Shown here: in pieces, positions 52,503 through 60,467 of the stretch | Layout: each line of letters opens with the position of its first letter | Position numbering within the stretch: position 1 is the first letter of the stretch | Assembly: GCF_003665435.1 (NCBI RefSeq) | Contig: NZ_CP023408.1 | Coordinates: forward strand, 248,001 to 312,000 | Reading direction: 5' to 3' | Length of the DNA: 64,000 bases | DNA from: Streptomyces fungicidicus | GTDB lineage: Bacteria; Actinomycetota; Actinomycetes; Streptomycetales; Streptomycetaceae | The notes under the pieces: model-generated | The model's database searches: none | The model's input: only the letters and a program-made list of their open reading frames with translations | What the model was told of the DNA's origin: nothing | Made by a program: the position numbers and the translations under genes

Positions 52503-53158
52503 GAGTGATCATCGCCGGCTGCGGGCGGGCCGGGTCCCTGCTCGCCGCCCAGCTCGCCGGGGAGGGCCACGACGTACGGATCGTGGACCGCGCCGCCCGG
52601 GCCCGGGGGCTGCTGCCCGCCGGCTTCCCGGGCCGGTTCCACCAGGGCAGCGGCTTCAGCCGTACGGTCCTCGAGGCCGCCGGGATCGAGCACGCCGACG
52701 CGTTCGTCGCCCTCACCTCGGGCGACAACGCCAACATCGTCGGCGCGCGGACGGCCAAGGAGACCTACCGGGTGCCGATCGTCCTCGCCCACGTCCACGC
52801 CGCCCGCAGCGCCGACCTCTGCCGCGAACTCGGCATCCCCGCCATCGCCAGCGTCCGCTGGACCGTGCGGGAGATCCACCGGAGGCTGCTGCACCGCCAC
52901 CTCACCCCGGAACTCGCCTTCGGCAACGGCGAGACACTGCTGATCCGCTCACGGCTGCCCGGCTACCTCACCGGGCGGCGCCTGGCCGAACTCGACGTCG
53001 ACGGCGAGATCCGCGTCGTCGAGGTGACCCGGGCGGGCCGCTCGCTCGTCCCCGCGCACCACACCCCGGCGGAGCCCGGGGACCTGGTCACCTTCGCCGT
53101 CGCCGCCACCTCGCTCGGACGGCTGCGCGGCTTCCTGGACAAGGAGCTGGGGACGTGA
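52499..53158 (+). CDS. TrkA/RCK-type nucleotide-binding regulatory protein, first copy
   Basis: A 219-residue KTN (RCK-N) protein with Rossmann motif IIAGCGRAGSLLAAQLA and the acidic VRIVDRAARA, then a C-terminal TrkA_C domain (LTGRRLAELDVDGEIRVVEVTRAG). Such subunits gate K+ channels or transporters in response to nucleotides. ATG at 52499 overlaps the ATPase stop. No Trk/Ktr membrane subunit is present here, so it may regulate the coupled ATPase or a distant channel. Confidence 0.9.
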   Translation: MRVIIAGCGRAGSLLAAQLAGEGHDVRIVDRAARARGLLPAGFPGRFHQGSGFSRTVLEAAGIEHADAFVALTSGDNANIVGARTAKETYRVPIVLAHVHAARSADLCRELGIPAIASVRWTVREIHRRLLHRHLTPELAFGNGETLLIRSRLPGYLTGRRLAELDVDGEIRVVEVTRAGRSLVPAHHTPAEPGDLVTFAVAATSLGRLRGFLDKELGT

Positions 53159-53811
53159 AGGCGCTCATCGCCGGCGCCGGACGCCTGGGCACGCAGATCG
53201 CGCAGGTCCTCGCCGCCGCCCGCAACGAGGTCACCCTCGTCGACGTCGACGAGGACCGCGTCGCCGCGCTCGCGGGCCGGCTGCCCGTACGCCTGCTGGC
53301 CGGGGACGCCTGCGATCCCGCCGTCCTCGAGCACGCCGGGGCCCTCACCGCCGGCCTGCTCGTCGCCACCACCGGCGACGACGAGGACAACCTCGTCGTC
53401 AGCCTGCTCGCCAAACGGCGGTTCGCGGTGCCTCGCGTCGCCGCCCGCGTCAACGACGAGGAGAACACCTGGCTCTTCGACCACAGGTGGGGCGTGGACA
53501 CCGCGGTCCCCGCCGCCACACCCCTGATCTCCCTCATCGAGGAGGCGACCGGCGCCACCGACACCGTCGCGCTGCTGCGGTTGAGCAAGGCGGGCGTGGA
53601 CGTCATCGAGACCGCCATCACCCCCCGGTCCCGGGCCGCGGGCCGCACCCTCGCCGAGATCGCGCTGCCCGAGGGCACGGTCGTCGCGACCGTCGTCCGG
53701 GAGGGACGGCCCACCGTTCCCGCGCCCGGGATGCGGCTGCGGCCCGGCGACGAACTCCTCGTGGTCTCCCACACCGCCACCGAGGGGGAGATCCACGCGG
53801 CCTTCCAGTAG
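53155..53811 (+). CDS. TrkA/RCK-type nucleotide-binding regulatory protein, second copy
   Basis: A 218-residue paralogue with LIAGAGRLGTQIAQVLA and VTLVDVDEDRVAAL, a complete NAD-binding acidic loop, and a TrkA_C domain (GRTLAEIALPEGTVVATVVREG). GTG at 53155 overlaps the previous stop. Paired TrkA-like genes occur in actinobacterial ceoB/ceoC potassium systems, usually without a P-type ATPase. Confidence 0.9.
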   Translation: MKALIAGAGRLGTQIAQVLAAARNEVTLVDVDEDRVAALAGRLPVRLLAGDACDPAVLEHAGALTAGLLVATTGDDEDNLVVSLLAKRRFAVPRVAARVNDEENTWLFDHRWGVDTAVPAATPLISLIEEATGATDTVALLRLSKAGVDVIETAITPRSRAAGRTLAEIALPEGTVVATVVREGRPTVPAPGMRLRPGDELLVVSHTATEGEIHAAFQ

Positions 53812-53826
53812 CCGCGGGCCGGGCGG

Positions 53827-54822
53827 TCAGGGCCGGATGTCGAGGATGTCCGGCACGGGGCGCCGCGGGGTGGCGGGGACTTCCGGGCCGTACCCGAGGC
53901 GCAGCACGATCTGCGCGTGCCCGGTCCCGGACACGGGGTCCCGGAGCGGCCAGCGCAGGTCGCTCCACTCGAGGGCCTGACTGGCGAACGAGGTCGACAG
54001 GCCCTCCAGGGTCGCCAGCAGCAGCACGCGCTCCATGGCCTGCCCGGCGCGCAGCCAGTCCTCCGGGCGGTCGTGCGCGGTGCTCAGGACGGCCAGCTGC
54101 GGGGACCGTTCGAACTCGGCCGCGGCGCGGCCGGCCACCGGCCTGTCCCCGGCGAAGTCCCGCATGGGCGCCTTGCCGCCCCGTTTGCGCGGTCCGAAGG
54201 CGTAGCCGGGCACTCCGTCGGGGGCCGCGCCCACCGGCGAGGAGTCGTCGGGACGGGTCCAGTCGGCCAGGTCCTGGCCACTGCCCCGGTCCGTGAGATT
54301 GCGCGCCTCGGCCTCCTCCAGCAGTTCCAGCACCTCCTCCAGGTGCCAGGAGGAGGGGAAGGCGAGCACGGCGCCCTCGCTGCCGGCGGCGTCGCCCAGC
54401 GCCGTGCGGATCCGTTCGGGGAGCCGCGTGTCGTCGAACGGGTAGCGGCTGCTGTGCCGTCGGTGGACCGCCGGGTACAGCGCCGCCAGCGCGCCGTCGG
54501 CGGTGCCGGGCCCGGCCGGACGGACGGTGGCGAGCAGACCGTGATCGGCGGGGTCGGGCAGCAGCCGGACCGCCGGGTGCCACCCTCCGCGCGCCAGCGC
54601 GACGCGCAGATTCAGCAGGGCGGCGCCGCAGCCCAGGTGGAGGGCGCGACGCTGCGGGTCGGCGTGCGGCAGCGCGCGGCCGGGATCCGCGCGCAGCTCG
54701 AACGTGCGGCTGCCGCGGAAGTGGCGGAAGCGCCACGGCTGCGCGTTGTGCAGGGACGGAGCGGCGGCGGCGTCCCGCACGAACTCCGCCGCCCGCTCGT
54801 CCGTCAGCGCCTGCCGGTCCAC
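53827..54822 (-). CDS. Acg-family nitroreductase-fold protein (Rv2032-like)
   Basis: A 331-residue protein of the Acg family, two fused nitroreductase-like halves. Marks are AAAAPSLHNAQPWRFRH near the N-terminus, RRHSSRYPFDD in the middle and GLSTSFASQALEW. M. tuberculosis Acg binds FMN but lacks reductase activity and may store flavin. GTG at 54822 has GAGG upstream and starts nine bases after the hsp20 stop. It is the last gene of the leftward dormancy operon. Confidence 0.88.
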   Translation of the reverse strand: MDRQALTDERAAEFVRDAAAAPSLHNAQPWRFRHFRGSRTFELRADPGRALPHADPQRRALHLGCGAALLNLRVALARGGWHPAVRLLPDPADHGLLATVRPAGPGTADGALAALYPAVHRRHSSRYPFDDTRLPERIRTALGDAAGSEGAVLAFPSSWHLEEVLELLEEAEARNLTDRGSGQDLADWTRPDDSSPVGAAPDGVPGYAFGPRKRGGKAPMRDFAGDRPVAGRAAAEFERSPQLAVLSTAHDRPEDWLRAGQAMERVLLLATLEGLSTSFASQALEWSDLRWPLRDPVSGTGHAQIVLRLGYGPEVPATPRRPVPDILDIRP

Positions 54823-54830
54823 CGCGGGCC

Positions 54831-55298
54831 TCAGCCGCTGATCTCGATGCGGTGAGGCTGGGCCTGCTCGGCCTTCGGCACGCGCAGCGTCAGCACTCCC
54901 CGGGTCAGCTCCGCGGTGATGTGCCCGGTGTCGGCGTTCGGCGGCCGGCTGGTGCGGAAGTCGAACTGCCCGACGTGCCGGGTCTGCCTGCGGAGCACGC
55001 CCGTGCGTTCCTTCTCCTTGATCTCGCCGTGGACGTCGAGTTCGCCGTCCACGACCTGGACGGTGATCTCGTCCTTGTCGACGCCGGGGAGCTCCAGTTC
55101 CATCAGGTAGGCGTCCCCGGTGTCCTCGACGTCGGCGGGCGGCGCCCACGTCCGGCCCCGGCTCTCGGCGAAGCCGCTGCCGGGGAACGGGAAGGTGGCG
55201 TGCATGAGCTGGTCCATCCGCGTCCTGAGGTCCGCGAGTTCCCGGAGCGGGTCCCATCCGGAGACGGGCCCCCCGCCGCGGTGCACTGGATCCGTCAT
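54831..55298 (-). CDS. Small heat-shock protein, Hsp20 / alpha-crystallin family
   Basis: A 155-residue chaperone that holds unfolding proteins. The alpha-crystallin domain spans about 50-145, with AYLMELELPGVDKDEITVQV, a GQFDFRTSRPP loop, and the conserved GVLTLRVPK. In mycobacteria the HspX/Acr relative is a dominant hypoxia-induced protein. ATG at 55298 follows GAGGAGG. It lies between the DUF1876 and nitroreductase genes. Confidence 0.93.
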   Translation of the reverse strand: MTDPVHRGGGPVSGWDPLRELADLRTRMDQLMHATFPFPGSGFAESRGRTWAPPADVEDTGDAYLMELELPGVDKDEITVQVVDGELDVHGEIKEKERTGVLRRQTRHVGQFDFRTSRPPNADTGHITAELTRGVLTLRVPKAEQAQPHRIEISG

Positions 55299-55359
55299 CG
55301 GTCGTCCTCCTCGTCTTCCTGGTCCCGCGGTCCGCGGCCCTGGCGGCCGCGGAGCGCGG

Positions 55360-55644
55360 TCACATCGGCCATCCGACGGCCGGGCGGGGCTCCGGCCGCG
55401 TCGCTCCGGTCACCCGGACGTCGCGCTCGGCGATGTCCAGCAGCTGCCGGCCCAGGTCCTGCAAGGCCCTGCCCGCCGCGAGTTCGTCGCCGATCTCCGG
55501 TACGTCCGGGTCCGCCGGGTTCCGGCGCGCGGCCCCGTGGCCGGTGAGCACCGTGGTCCCGGTGTCGACCATCGCGCGGGCCTTCGTGGTGCCGTCCTCC
55601 TCGAAGAGATAGAGGCGGGTCTTCCATTCCAGGGTGTGTGACAT
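55360..55644 (-). CDS. DUF1876 protein (Rv1738/Rv2632c-like)
   Basis: A 94-residue protein with the DUF1876 pattern: WKTRLYLFEEDGTTKARAMVDTGTTVLTGHGAARRNPADPDVPEIGDELAAGRAL. Rv1738, a strongly hypoxia-induced M. tuberculosis protein, has this domain, and its fold resembles ribosome-hibernation factors. A role in translation arrest under hypoxia is therefore a reasonable guess. ATG at 55644 has GAGGAG upstream, 12 bases after the upstream gene stop. Confidence 0.9.
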   Translation of the reverse strand: MSHTLEWKTRLYLFEEDGTTKARAMVDTGTTVLTGHGAARRNPADPDVPEIGDELAAGRALQDLGRQLLDIAERDVRVTGATRPEPRPAVGWPM

Positions 55645-55656
55645 CTGCTCTCCTCC

Positions 55657-57042
55657 TCAACCGGGGACGGGCCCGTGGGCCGCGGACGCGGCTCGCGCGT
55701 GCCGTCCGGCGGGCGCCCCGGCGGTCCGCTCCGCGATGGGGCGCCGGACCGCGTCGGTGAGCGCGCCCAGCGGCCCCGAGGGCGTGGCCCGGGGCGGCAC
55801 GGGACCACGGACCCGGCGGGCGGACGGCGGAAGGGCGGCCAGGTCCGCGGCGAGCCTCGCCCGGCACTCGCCGAGCCCGGCCCTGTCACCGGTGCGCCGT
55901 CCGTCCCGCATCACGGTCTCCAGCAGCGGCGTCCCGTCGTGCGGTGGCCGCTCGCCGGCGAGACCGATCACGTCGGCGCAGCCGGGGCGACGGAACACCT
56001 GTTTCGGTCCGGGCGCCGTCACCTTCGCCGAGGACAGCTTCATGACCGGTCGCCCGTCGTACTCCACCATTTTGTAGGCCGAGTCCAGATACGGCGCGTC
56101 GGCCGAGACCCCGACGCGGGTGCCGACCGCGTAGACGTCGACGGGCGCTCCGGAACGGACCAGGCGCTCGACGGCGTACTCGTCGAGACCGCCGCTGACG
56201 GTGATCCGCACGTCCGGCAGGCCCGCCCCGTCGAGGAGGGACCGGGCCCGTACGGCGAGGGCCCCCAGGTCACCGCTGTCCAGGCGCACGGCGCAGCCCG
56301 GCCCGCGGTCCAGGTCCCGCAGCACCCGTGCCGCGACGCGGACGCCCTCCTCGGTGTCGTAGGTGTCCACCAGGAAGGTCACCGGGCCCGGGTGGGTCCG
56401 GGCGAACGCGCGGAACGCCTCCTCCTCGTCCTCGAACGCCTCCACGTACGAGTGGGCCATCGTGCCGACGGCGGGGACGTCCAGGGCCGTGGCCGCGGCC
56501 ACGTTGCTGGTCCCCGCGAACCCGGCCATCGCGCCGAGCCGGGCGGCCTGGAAACCCGCCCCGGGACCGTGGGTGCGGCGCAGGGAGAAGTCCACGACCG
56601 GGTGCCCGGCCGCCGCGAGCACACAGCGCACGGCCTTGGAGACGATCACCGTCTGATGGCTCAGCCGGTTGAGCACGTACGTCTCGGCCAACTGGGCCTC
56701 GGGGAGCGGAGCGGTCACCTCCAGCAGGGGTTCCCCGGCCAGCACCACCCGTCCCTCCGGTACCGCCCGCACGCTGCCGGTGAACCGCAGTCCGAGCAGG
56801 GGTTCGAGATCCCGCGGCGGGCGGTGCAGGGCGGCGGCGAAGGCGGCGGCGTCCTCCGGGCCGACCCGCAGGTCCGCCAGGTAGTCCAGGGCCGACTCCA
56901 GCCCCGCCGCGACCAGGAAGCCCCGTTCCGGCGGCAGATCGCGGACGAAGAGGCTGAACGTCGCGGGGGCGGTCATCCCCTCCCGCACATAGGACAGGGC
57001 CATCGTCACTTCGTACAGATCGGTGGTCGTCGCCTCGGACAT
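55657..57042 (-). CDS. pncB: Nicotinate phosphoribosyltransferase (PncB2-like)
   Basis: A 461-residue enzyme that makes nicotinate mononucleotide from nicotinate and PRPP for NAD salvage. Typical blocks are TDLYEVTMALSYV at the N-terminus, RLSHQTVIVSKAVRCVLAA, DFSLRRTHGPGAGFQAARL, AVRLDSGDLGAL, and VSGGLDEYAVERL. M. tuberculosis has two copies, and pncB2 (Rv0573c) belongs to the DosR regulon. ATG at 57042 has GAGGAGG upstream. Confidence 0.93.
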   Translation of the reverse strand: MSEATTTDLYEVTMALSYVREGMTAPATFSLFVRDLPPERGFLVAAGLESALDYLADLRVGPEDAAAFAAALHRPPRDLEPLLGLRFTGSVRAVPEGRVVLAGEPLLEVTAPLPEAQLAETYVLNRLSHQTVIVSKAVRCVLAAAGHPVVDFSLRRTHGPGAGFQAARLGAMAGFAGTSNVAAATALDVPAVGTMAHSYVEAFEDEEEAFRAFARTHPGPVTFLVDTYDTEEGVRVAARVLRDLDRGPGCAVRLDSGDLGALAVRARSLLDGAGLPDVRITVSGGLDEYAVERLVRSGAPVDVYAVGTRVGVSADAPYLDSAYKMVEYDGRPVMKLSSAKVTAPGPKQVFRRPGCADVIGLAGERPPHDGTPLLETVMRDGRRTGDRAGLGECRARLAADLAALPPSARRVRGPVPPRATPSGPLGALTDAVRRPIAERTAGAPAGRHARAASAAHGPVPG

Positions 57043-57077
57043 CGCCACCTCCTCCATCCCGTCGTCGTTGCCGGGCG

Positions 57078-57683
57078 TCACCGGCGGAACCGGCCGGCCC
57101 ACCGGGGCTCCACCAGTTCCCACTCGGCGTCCCACCGCGCGTACCTGCTGCGGTCCAGCACGAGGCGCACGCCCGCTCCCGTCAGGAAGACGCCGGCCGT
57201 CACGCTGAGCACGGTCATGCCTCCCATGAACCAGCCGTTCGCCACGGCCTGGTGGTTCGTCAGGGGCGGGCCGGTCACGGCGCCGTCCCGGTCCACCCAC
57301 ACCCGCACCGTGTCGCCCGCGGCGGCGTCCGGCTTCAGGAGGGCGGTCGCCGTGCGCACCGTGCCCGCGCCGTCGGTCCAGCGGACCCGCGCCCGTTCCT
57401 TCACCGTCTGTCCGACGTTCTCGGTGACCGACAGCACCCGGGCCCGGACCTGCTGCCGCTCGGCGGACTGGGTCCGCGCCGTGTGCAGCGACGACTCGTA
57501 GGCCGTCCTGCCCACGACGATCCCGGCCAGCGGCAGTCCCACGACGAGAACGGCCAGCAGCACGCGGCGCAGCCAGTACTCGACCCGGTCCGAACCGCGG
57601 ATCAGCGGGTTCCGTCCCTGGTGCGCCGCCTTCCCGCCCGGTGGCGGCGGACCGGACGCGTGCGGTGAACTCCGGATGGTCAT
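57078..57683 (-). CDS. Rv1733c-like membrane protein, copy 2
   Basis: A 201-residue protein with two membrane helices (about 38-60 and 150-172) around a soluble loop with VRVWVDRDGAVTGPP, the same plan as the copy at 25312-25893. It is first in a leftward unit with pncB, DUF1876, hsp20 and the nitroreductase, and a DosR-like box lies 70 bases upstream. ATG at 57683 has GGAGG seven bases upstream. Confidence 0.83.
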   Translation of the reverse strand: MTIRSSPHASGPPPPGGKAAHQGRNPLIRGSDRVEYWLRRVLLAVLVVGLPLAGIVVGRTAYESSLHTARTQSAERQQVRARVLSVTENVGQTVKERARVRWTDGAGTVRTATALLKPDAAAGDTVRVWVDRDGAVTGPPLTNHQAVANGWFMGGMTVLSVTAGVFLTGAGVRLVLDRSRYARWDAEWELVEPRWAGRFRR

Positions 57684-57741
57684 CGCCGGGCCTCCAGCAC
57701 ATCGCCGGCTGCTTCGCTTACCACGGTCGGACTGCGGCGGG

Positions 57742-57773
57742 CCCCGTTCACAGGGCCGAAGGTCCCTGAACGG
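57742..57773. promoter_or_regulatory. DosR/DevR-like box inside a longer dyad, divergent promoter
   Basis: GGGCCGAAGGTCCC (57753-57766) reads GGGACCTTCGGCCC on the minus strand and fits the mycobacterial DosR box with a single change. It lies within a longer inverted repeat, CCCGTTCA and TGAACGGG (about 57743-57774). It sits between the leftward Rv1733c-pncB-DUF1876-hsp20-acg unit and the rightward usp-kinase unit, so one dimer site could control both. Confidence 0.65.
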
Positions 57774-57959
57774 GCGGTTTTCGGGCCCGGGCCCCGGTCC
57801 CCGCCGACGCGCCCCCGTTCCCCCGGGCCCGCGTGCGCGGCGGAAGGGGATGCGGTAACTCTCGAAGGGGCGGCGGGCACCGCGCGGCGTACCGACGCCT
57901 CCCGGGAGGCGAGCCCGTCACCGCCGTTCCCTGTTCCTTACGAGAGGGAGACAGGCGTC

Positions 57960-58826
57960 ATGGAACCAGTGATCACCGTCGGCCTCGACGGTTCACCCGA
58001 GAGTCTCTCCGCCGCCCGCTGGGCCGCGGACGAGGCCGCCTGCCGCAGGGCGACGCTGCGCCTGCTGCACGCCTGGCCGATGCTCGCGCCGGAACCCACC
58101 CGGGTGCCCGCCGAGATCGACCAGAACTACTGGGCGAAACGGCTGGTGCACAACGCGCGGGCGGAGATCGTCAAGCGCCACCCGGATCTGGACGTCGCCG
58201 GCGACCTGGTCGCCGAGGACGCCCAGGAGGCACTGCTGCACGCGGCGTCGGAGTCCCTCATGACCGTGCTCGGTTCGCGCGGACTGGACCTCGCCGAGAG
58301 CTACTTCCTCGGCGACATCAGCATGTCCGTCGCGGCGCACGCCGCGCGGCCGGTCGTCCTGGTCCGCGCCGAGCCCCGCGCCGAGGCGTCACCCGCGGGG
58401 ACGGACGGCGTCGTGGTCGCGCTGAAGCTGCACGGCCCCTGCGACAACCTGCTCGGGTTCGCCTTCGCCGCCGCCGCGGCGCGCGGTGTCCCGCTGCGGG
58501 CCGTGCACGGACGGAGCCTGCCCTTCCACGCCCACGTCCCCTGGGGGGTGGACCACGACGTCGCCGAGGAGATCACGGGGGACGTGCGGCAGCGGCTGGA
58601 CGAGGTCCTCGCCCCCTGGCGCGAGAAGTACCCGCGGGTCGTGGTGACCGACGGCATCGGCCTGGAGAGCCCCGCCCGGGCGGTCCTGAGGTCCGCCGAA
58701 GGCGCCGGACTGCTGGTCGTGGGCAGGCGCGGGCACCACCGGGTCCCGGCGCGCCGGCTGGGTCCCGTCGCTCAGGCGGCCCTCCACCACGCACACTGCG
58801 CCGTCGCGGTCGTCCCCCATGACTGA
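57960..58826 (+). CDS. Universal stress protein, two tandem Usp domains (third in the block)
   Basis: A 288-residue tandem-Usp protein. Domain 1 begins ITVGLDGSPESLSAARWAADEA, and its nucleotide loop is GSRGLDLAESYFLGD. Domain 2 is more diverged, with GRRGHHRVPARRLG. ATG at 57960 follows GAGAGGGAG. It overlaps the kinase gene by eight bases, the same Rv2005c-Rv2004c neighbour pair as in M. tuberculosis. Confidence 0.92.
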   Translation: MEPVITVGLDGSPESLSAARWAADEAACRRATLRLLHAWPMLAPEPTRVPAEIDQNYWAKRLVHNARAEIVKRHPDLDVAGDLVAEDAQEALLHAASESLMTVLGSRGLDLAESYFLGDISMSVAAHAARPVVLVRAEPRAEASPAGTDGVVVALKLHGPCDNLLGFAFAAAAARGVPLRAVHGRSLPFHAHVPWGVDHDVAEEITGDVRQRLDEVLAPWREKYPRVVVTDGIGLESPARAVLRSAEGAGLLVVGRRGHHRVPARRLGPVAQAALHHAHCAVAVVPHD

Positions 58827-60363
58827 GCCGGCCGGCCGGAAGGACACGCCGACGGCCGCGGACCGGTTCCCGCGCGCGGAGATGCACGAGACGCACACCG
58901 CGGTCGTGCTCCTCTTCGGCGAGCACGCCTACAAGATCAAGAAGCCGGTCGACCTCGGGTTCCTGGACCACACCACGCAGGCGGCCCGCGAAGCCACCTG
59001 CGCCCAGGAGGTGGCCCTCAACCGACGCTTCGCCGAGGACGTCTACCTGGGCGTGGGCGAGCTCCGCATGCCGCACACCGACGAGGCCGAACCGCTCGTG
59101 GTGATGCGCCGCATGCCCGCGGACCGCCGGCTGTCCCGGCTGGTGCGGGAGGGAGCCGACGTCGACGACGTCCTGCGGGCCGTGGCCCGGCAGCTCGCCG
59201 CACGCCACGCGGACGCGCCCCGCAGTCCGGAGGTGGACGCGCAGGGCACCCGCGACGCGCTCCTCTCCCGGTGGGAGGCGAGCTTCGCGCAGGTGCGCGC
59301 CCTGGACGGGGAGGTCCCCCTGCCCGACGGCCTCGACGAGACCGAGCGGCTGGTGCGCCGCTACCTCGCCGGCCGCGAGGCCCTGTTCGACACGCGGATC
59401 CGGGAGGGGCGGATCGTCGACGGGCACGGCGACCTGATGGCCGAGGACGTCTTCTGCCTCGACGACGGACCGCGGATCCTCGACTGCCTGGAGTTCGACG
59501 ACCGTCTCCGCCACGTCGACGGCCTCGACGACGCCGCCTTCCTCGCCATGGACCTGGAACAGCTCGGCGTCCCGGAGTCCGCCGCCCACTTCCTCGCCCG
59601 CTACAGCGAGTACTCCGGGGACCCCGCGCCCCCCTCGCTGTGGCACCACTACGTGGCCTACCGGGCGTTCGTCCGCGCCAAGGTCTCCCTGATCCAGTCC
59701 CGCCAGGGCGCGCCCGGTGCCGGGGCGGCGGCCCGGCGGCTCGCCACGGCGACGCTGCGGCACCTGCGCACCTCCGCCGTCGGCCTCACCCTGGTGGGCG
59801 GGCTGCCGGGCAGCGGGAAGTCCACGCTCGCCGGAGCCCTGGCCGACCGCCTCGGGGTGACCCTGCTCAGCAGCGACCGCCTCCGCAAGGAACTGGCCGG
59901 CATCCCGGCGGAGCAGTCCGCGGCGGCCCCCTACGGCGAGGGCCTGTACACACCGGAGTGGACCGACAGGACCTACACCGAGCTGCTCGACCGCGCGGCC
60001 GCCCTGCTGTCCGCGGGGGAGCCCGTCGTCCTGGACGCCACCTGGTCGGACCCGGGCCGGCGCGAGGCGGCCCTGCGCACGGCCGAACGCACCCGCGCCG
60101 ATCTGGTGGCCCTGCACTGCCGGGTCCCCGGCGAGGTGTCGCGGGCCCGCCTGACCACCCGCGCCGAGGGCGCTTCGGTGTCCGACGCGGACGCCGCGGT
60201 GGCCGCCGCCATGGCGGCGGGGGAGCCGCCGTGGCCCGAGGCCGTCCGGGTCGACACCGGCGGCCCCCTGGAGGCCGCGGTCGTCCAGGCGCTGGCGGCC
60301 GTGCACCCGTGGGGCACGGGCCGGGCCCCCGTCTTCCGCCGCCCCTACATGCGGCCGGACTGA
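58819..60363 (+). CDS. Two-domain phosphotransferase / P-loop kinase (Rv2004c-like)
   Basis: A 514-residue protein. The N-terminal part is aminoglycoside-phosphotransferase-like, with HTAVVLLFGEHAYKIKKPVDLGFLDH and the catalytic-type loop DGHGDLMAEDVF (about 200). The C-terminal part is a P-loop kinase with GLPGSGKS at 328-335 and VVLDATWSDPGRREAAL. The substrate is unknown. M. tuberculosis Rv2004c has the same two-part build and belongs to the DosR regulon. It overlaps the preceding usp gene. Confidence 0.9.
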   Translation: MTEPAGRKDTPTAADRFPRAEMHETHTAVVLLFGEHAYKIKKPVDLGFLDHTTQAAREATCAQEVALNRRFAEDVYLGVGELRMPHTDEAEPLVVMRRMPADRRLSRLVREGADVDDVLRAVARQLAARHADAPRSPEVDAQGTRDALLSRWEASFAQVRALDGEVPLPDGLDETERLVRRYLAGREALFDTRIREGRIVDGHGDLMAEDVFCLDDGPRILDCLEFDDRLRHVDGLDDAAFLAMDLEQLGVPESAAHFLARYSEYSGDPAPPSLWHHYVAYRAFVRAKVSLIQSRQGAPGAGAAARRLATATLRHLRTSAVGLTLVGGLPGSGKSTLAGALADRLGVTLLSSDRLRKELAGIPAEQSAAAPYGEGLYTPEWTDRTYTELLDRAAALLSAGEPVVLDATWSDPGRREAALRTAERTRADLVALHCRVPGEVSRARLTTRAEGASVSDADAAVAAAMAAGEPPWPEAVRVDTGGPLEAAVVQALAAVHPWGTGRAPVFRRPYMRPD

Positions 60364-60467
60364 CCCGCGCGGGCGGGCCCCGGAAGCCGTGCGGACACCC
60401 CCGCCGTGTTGCCCGCGGGTCCCCCGGGGGCGACGGTGGAGAGGAGACGGCGAGTGAGGGAGCGGCC

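Noticed and set aside
49901..53158. A 1085-residue plus-strand frame
   Set aside because: Its first part is an arginine-rich shift of the P-type ATPase; only the last 219 codons are a real TrkA-like protein.
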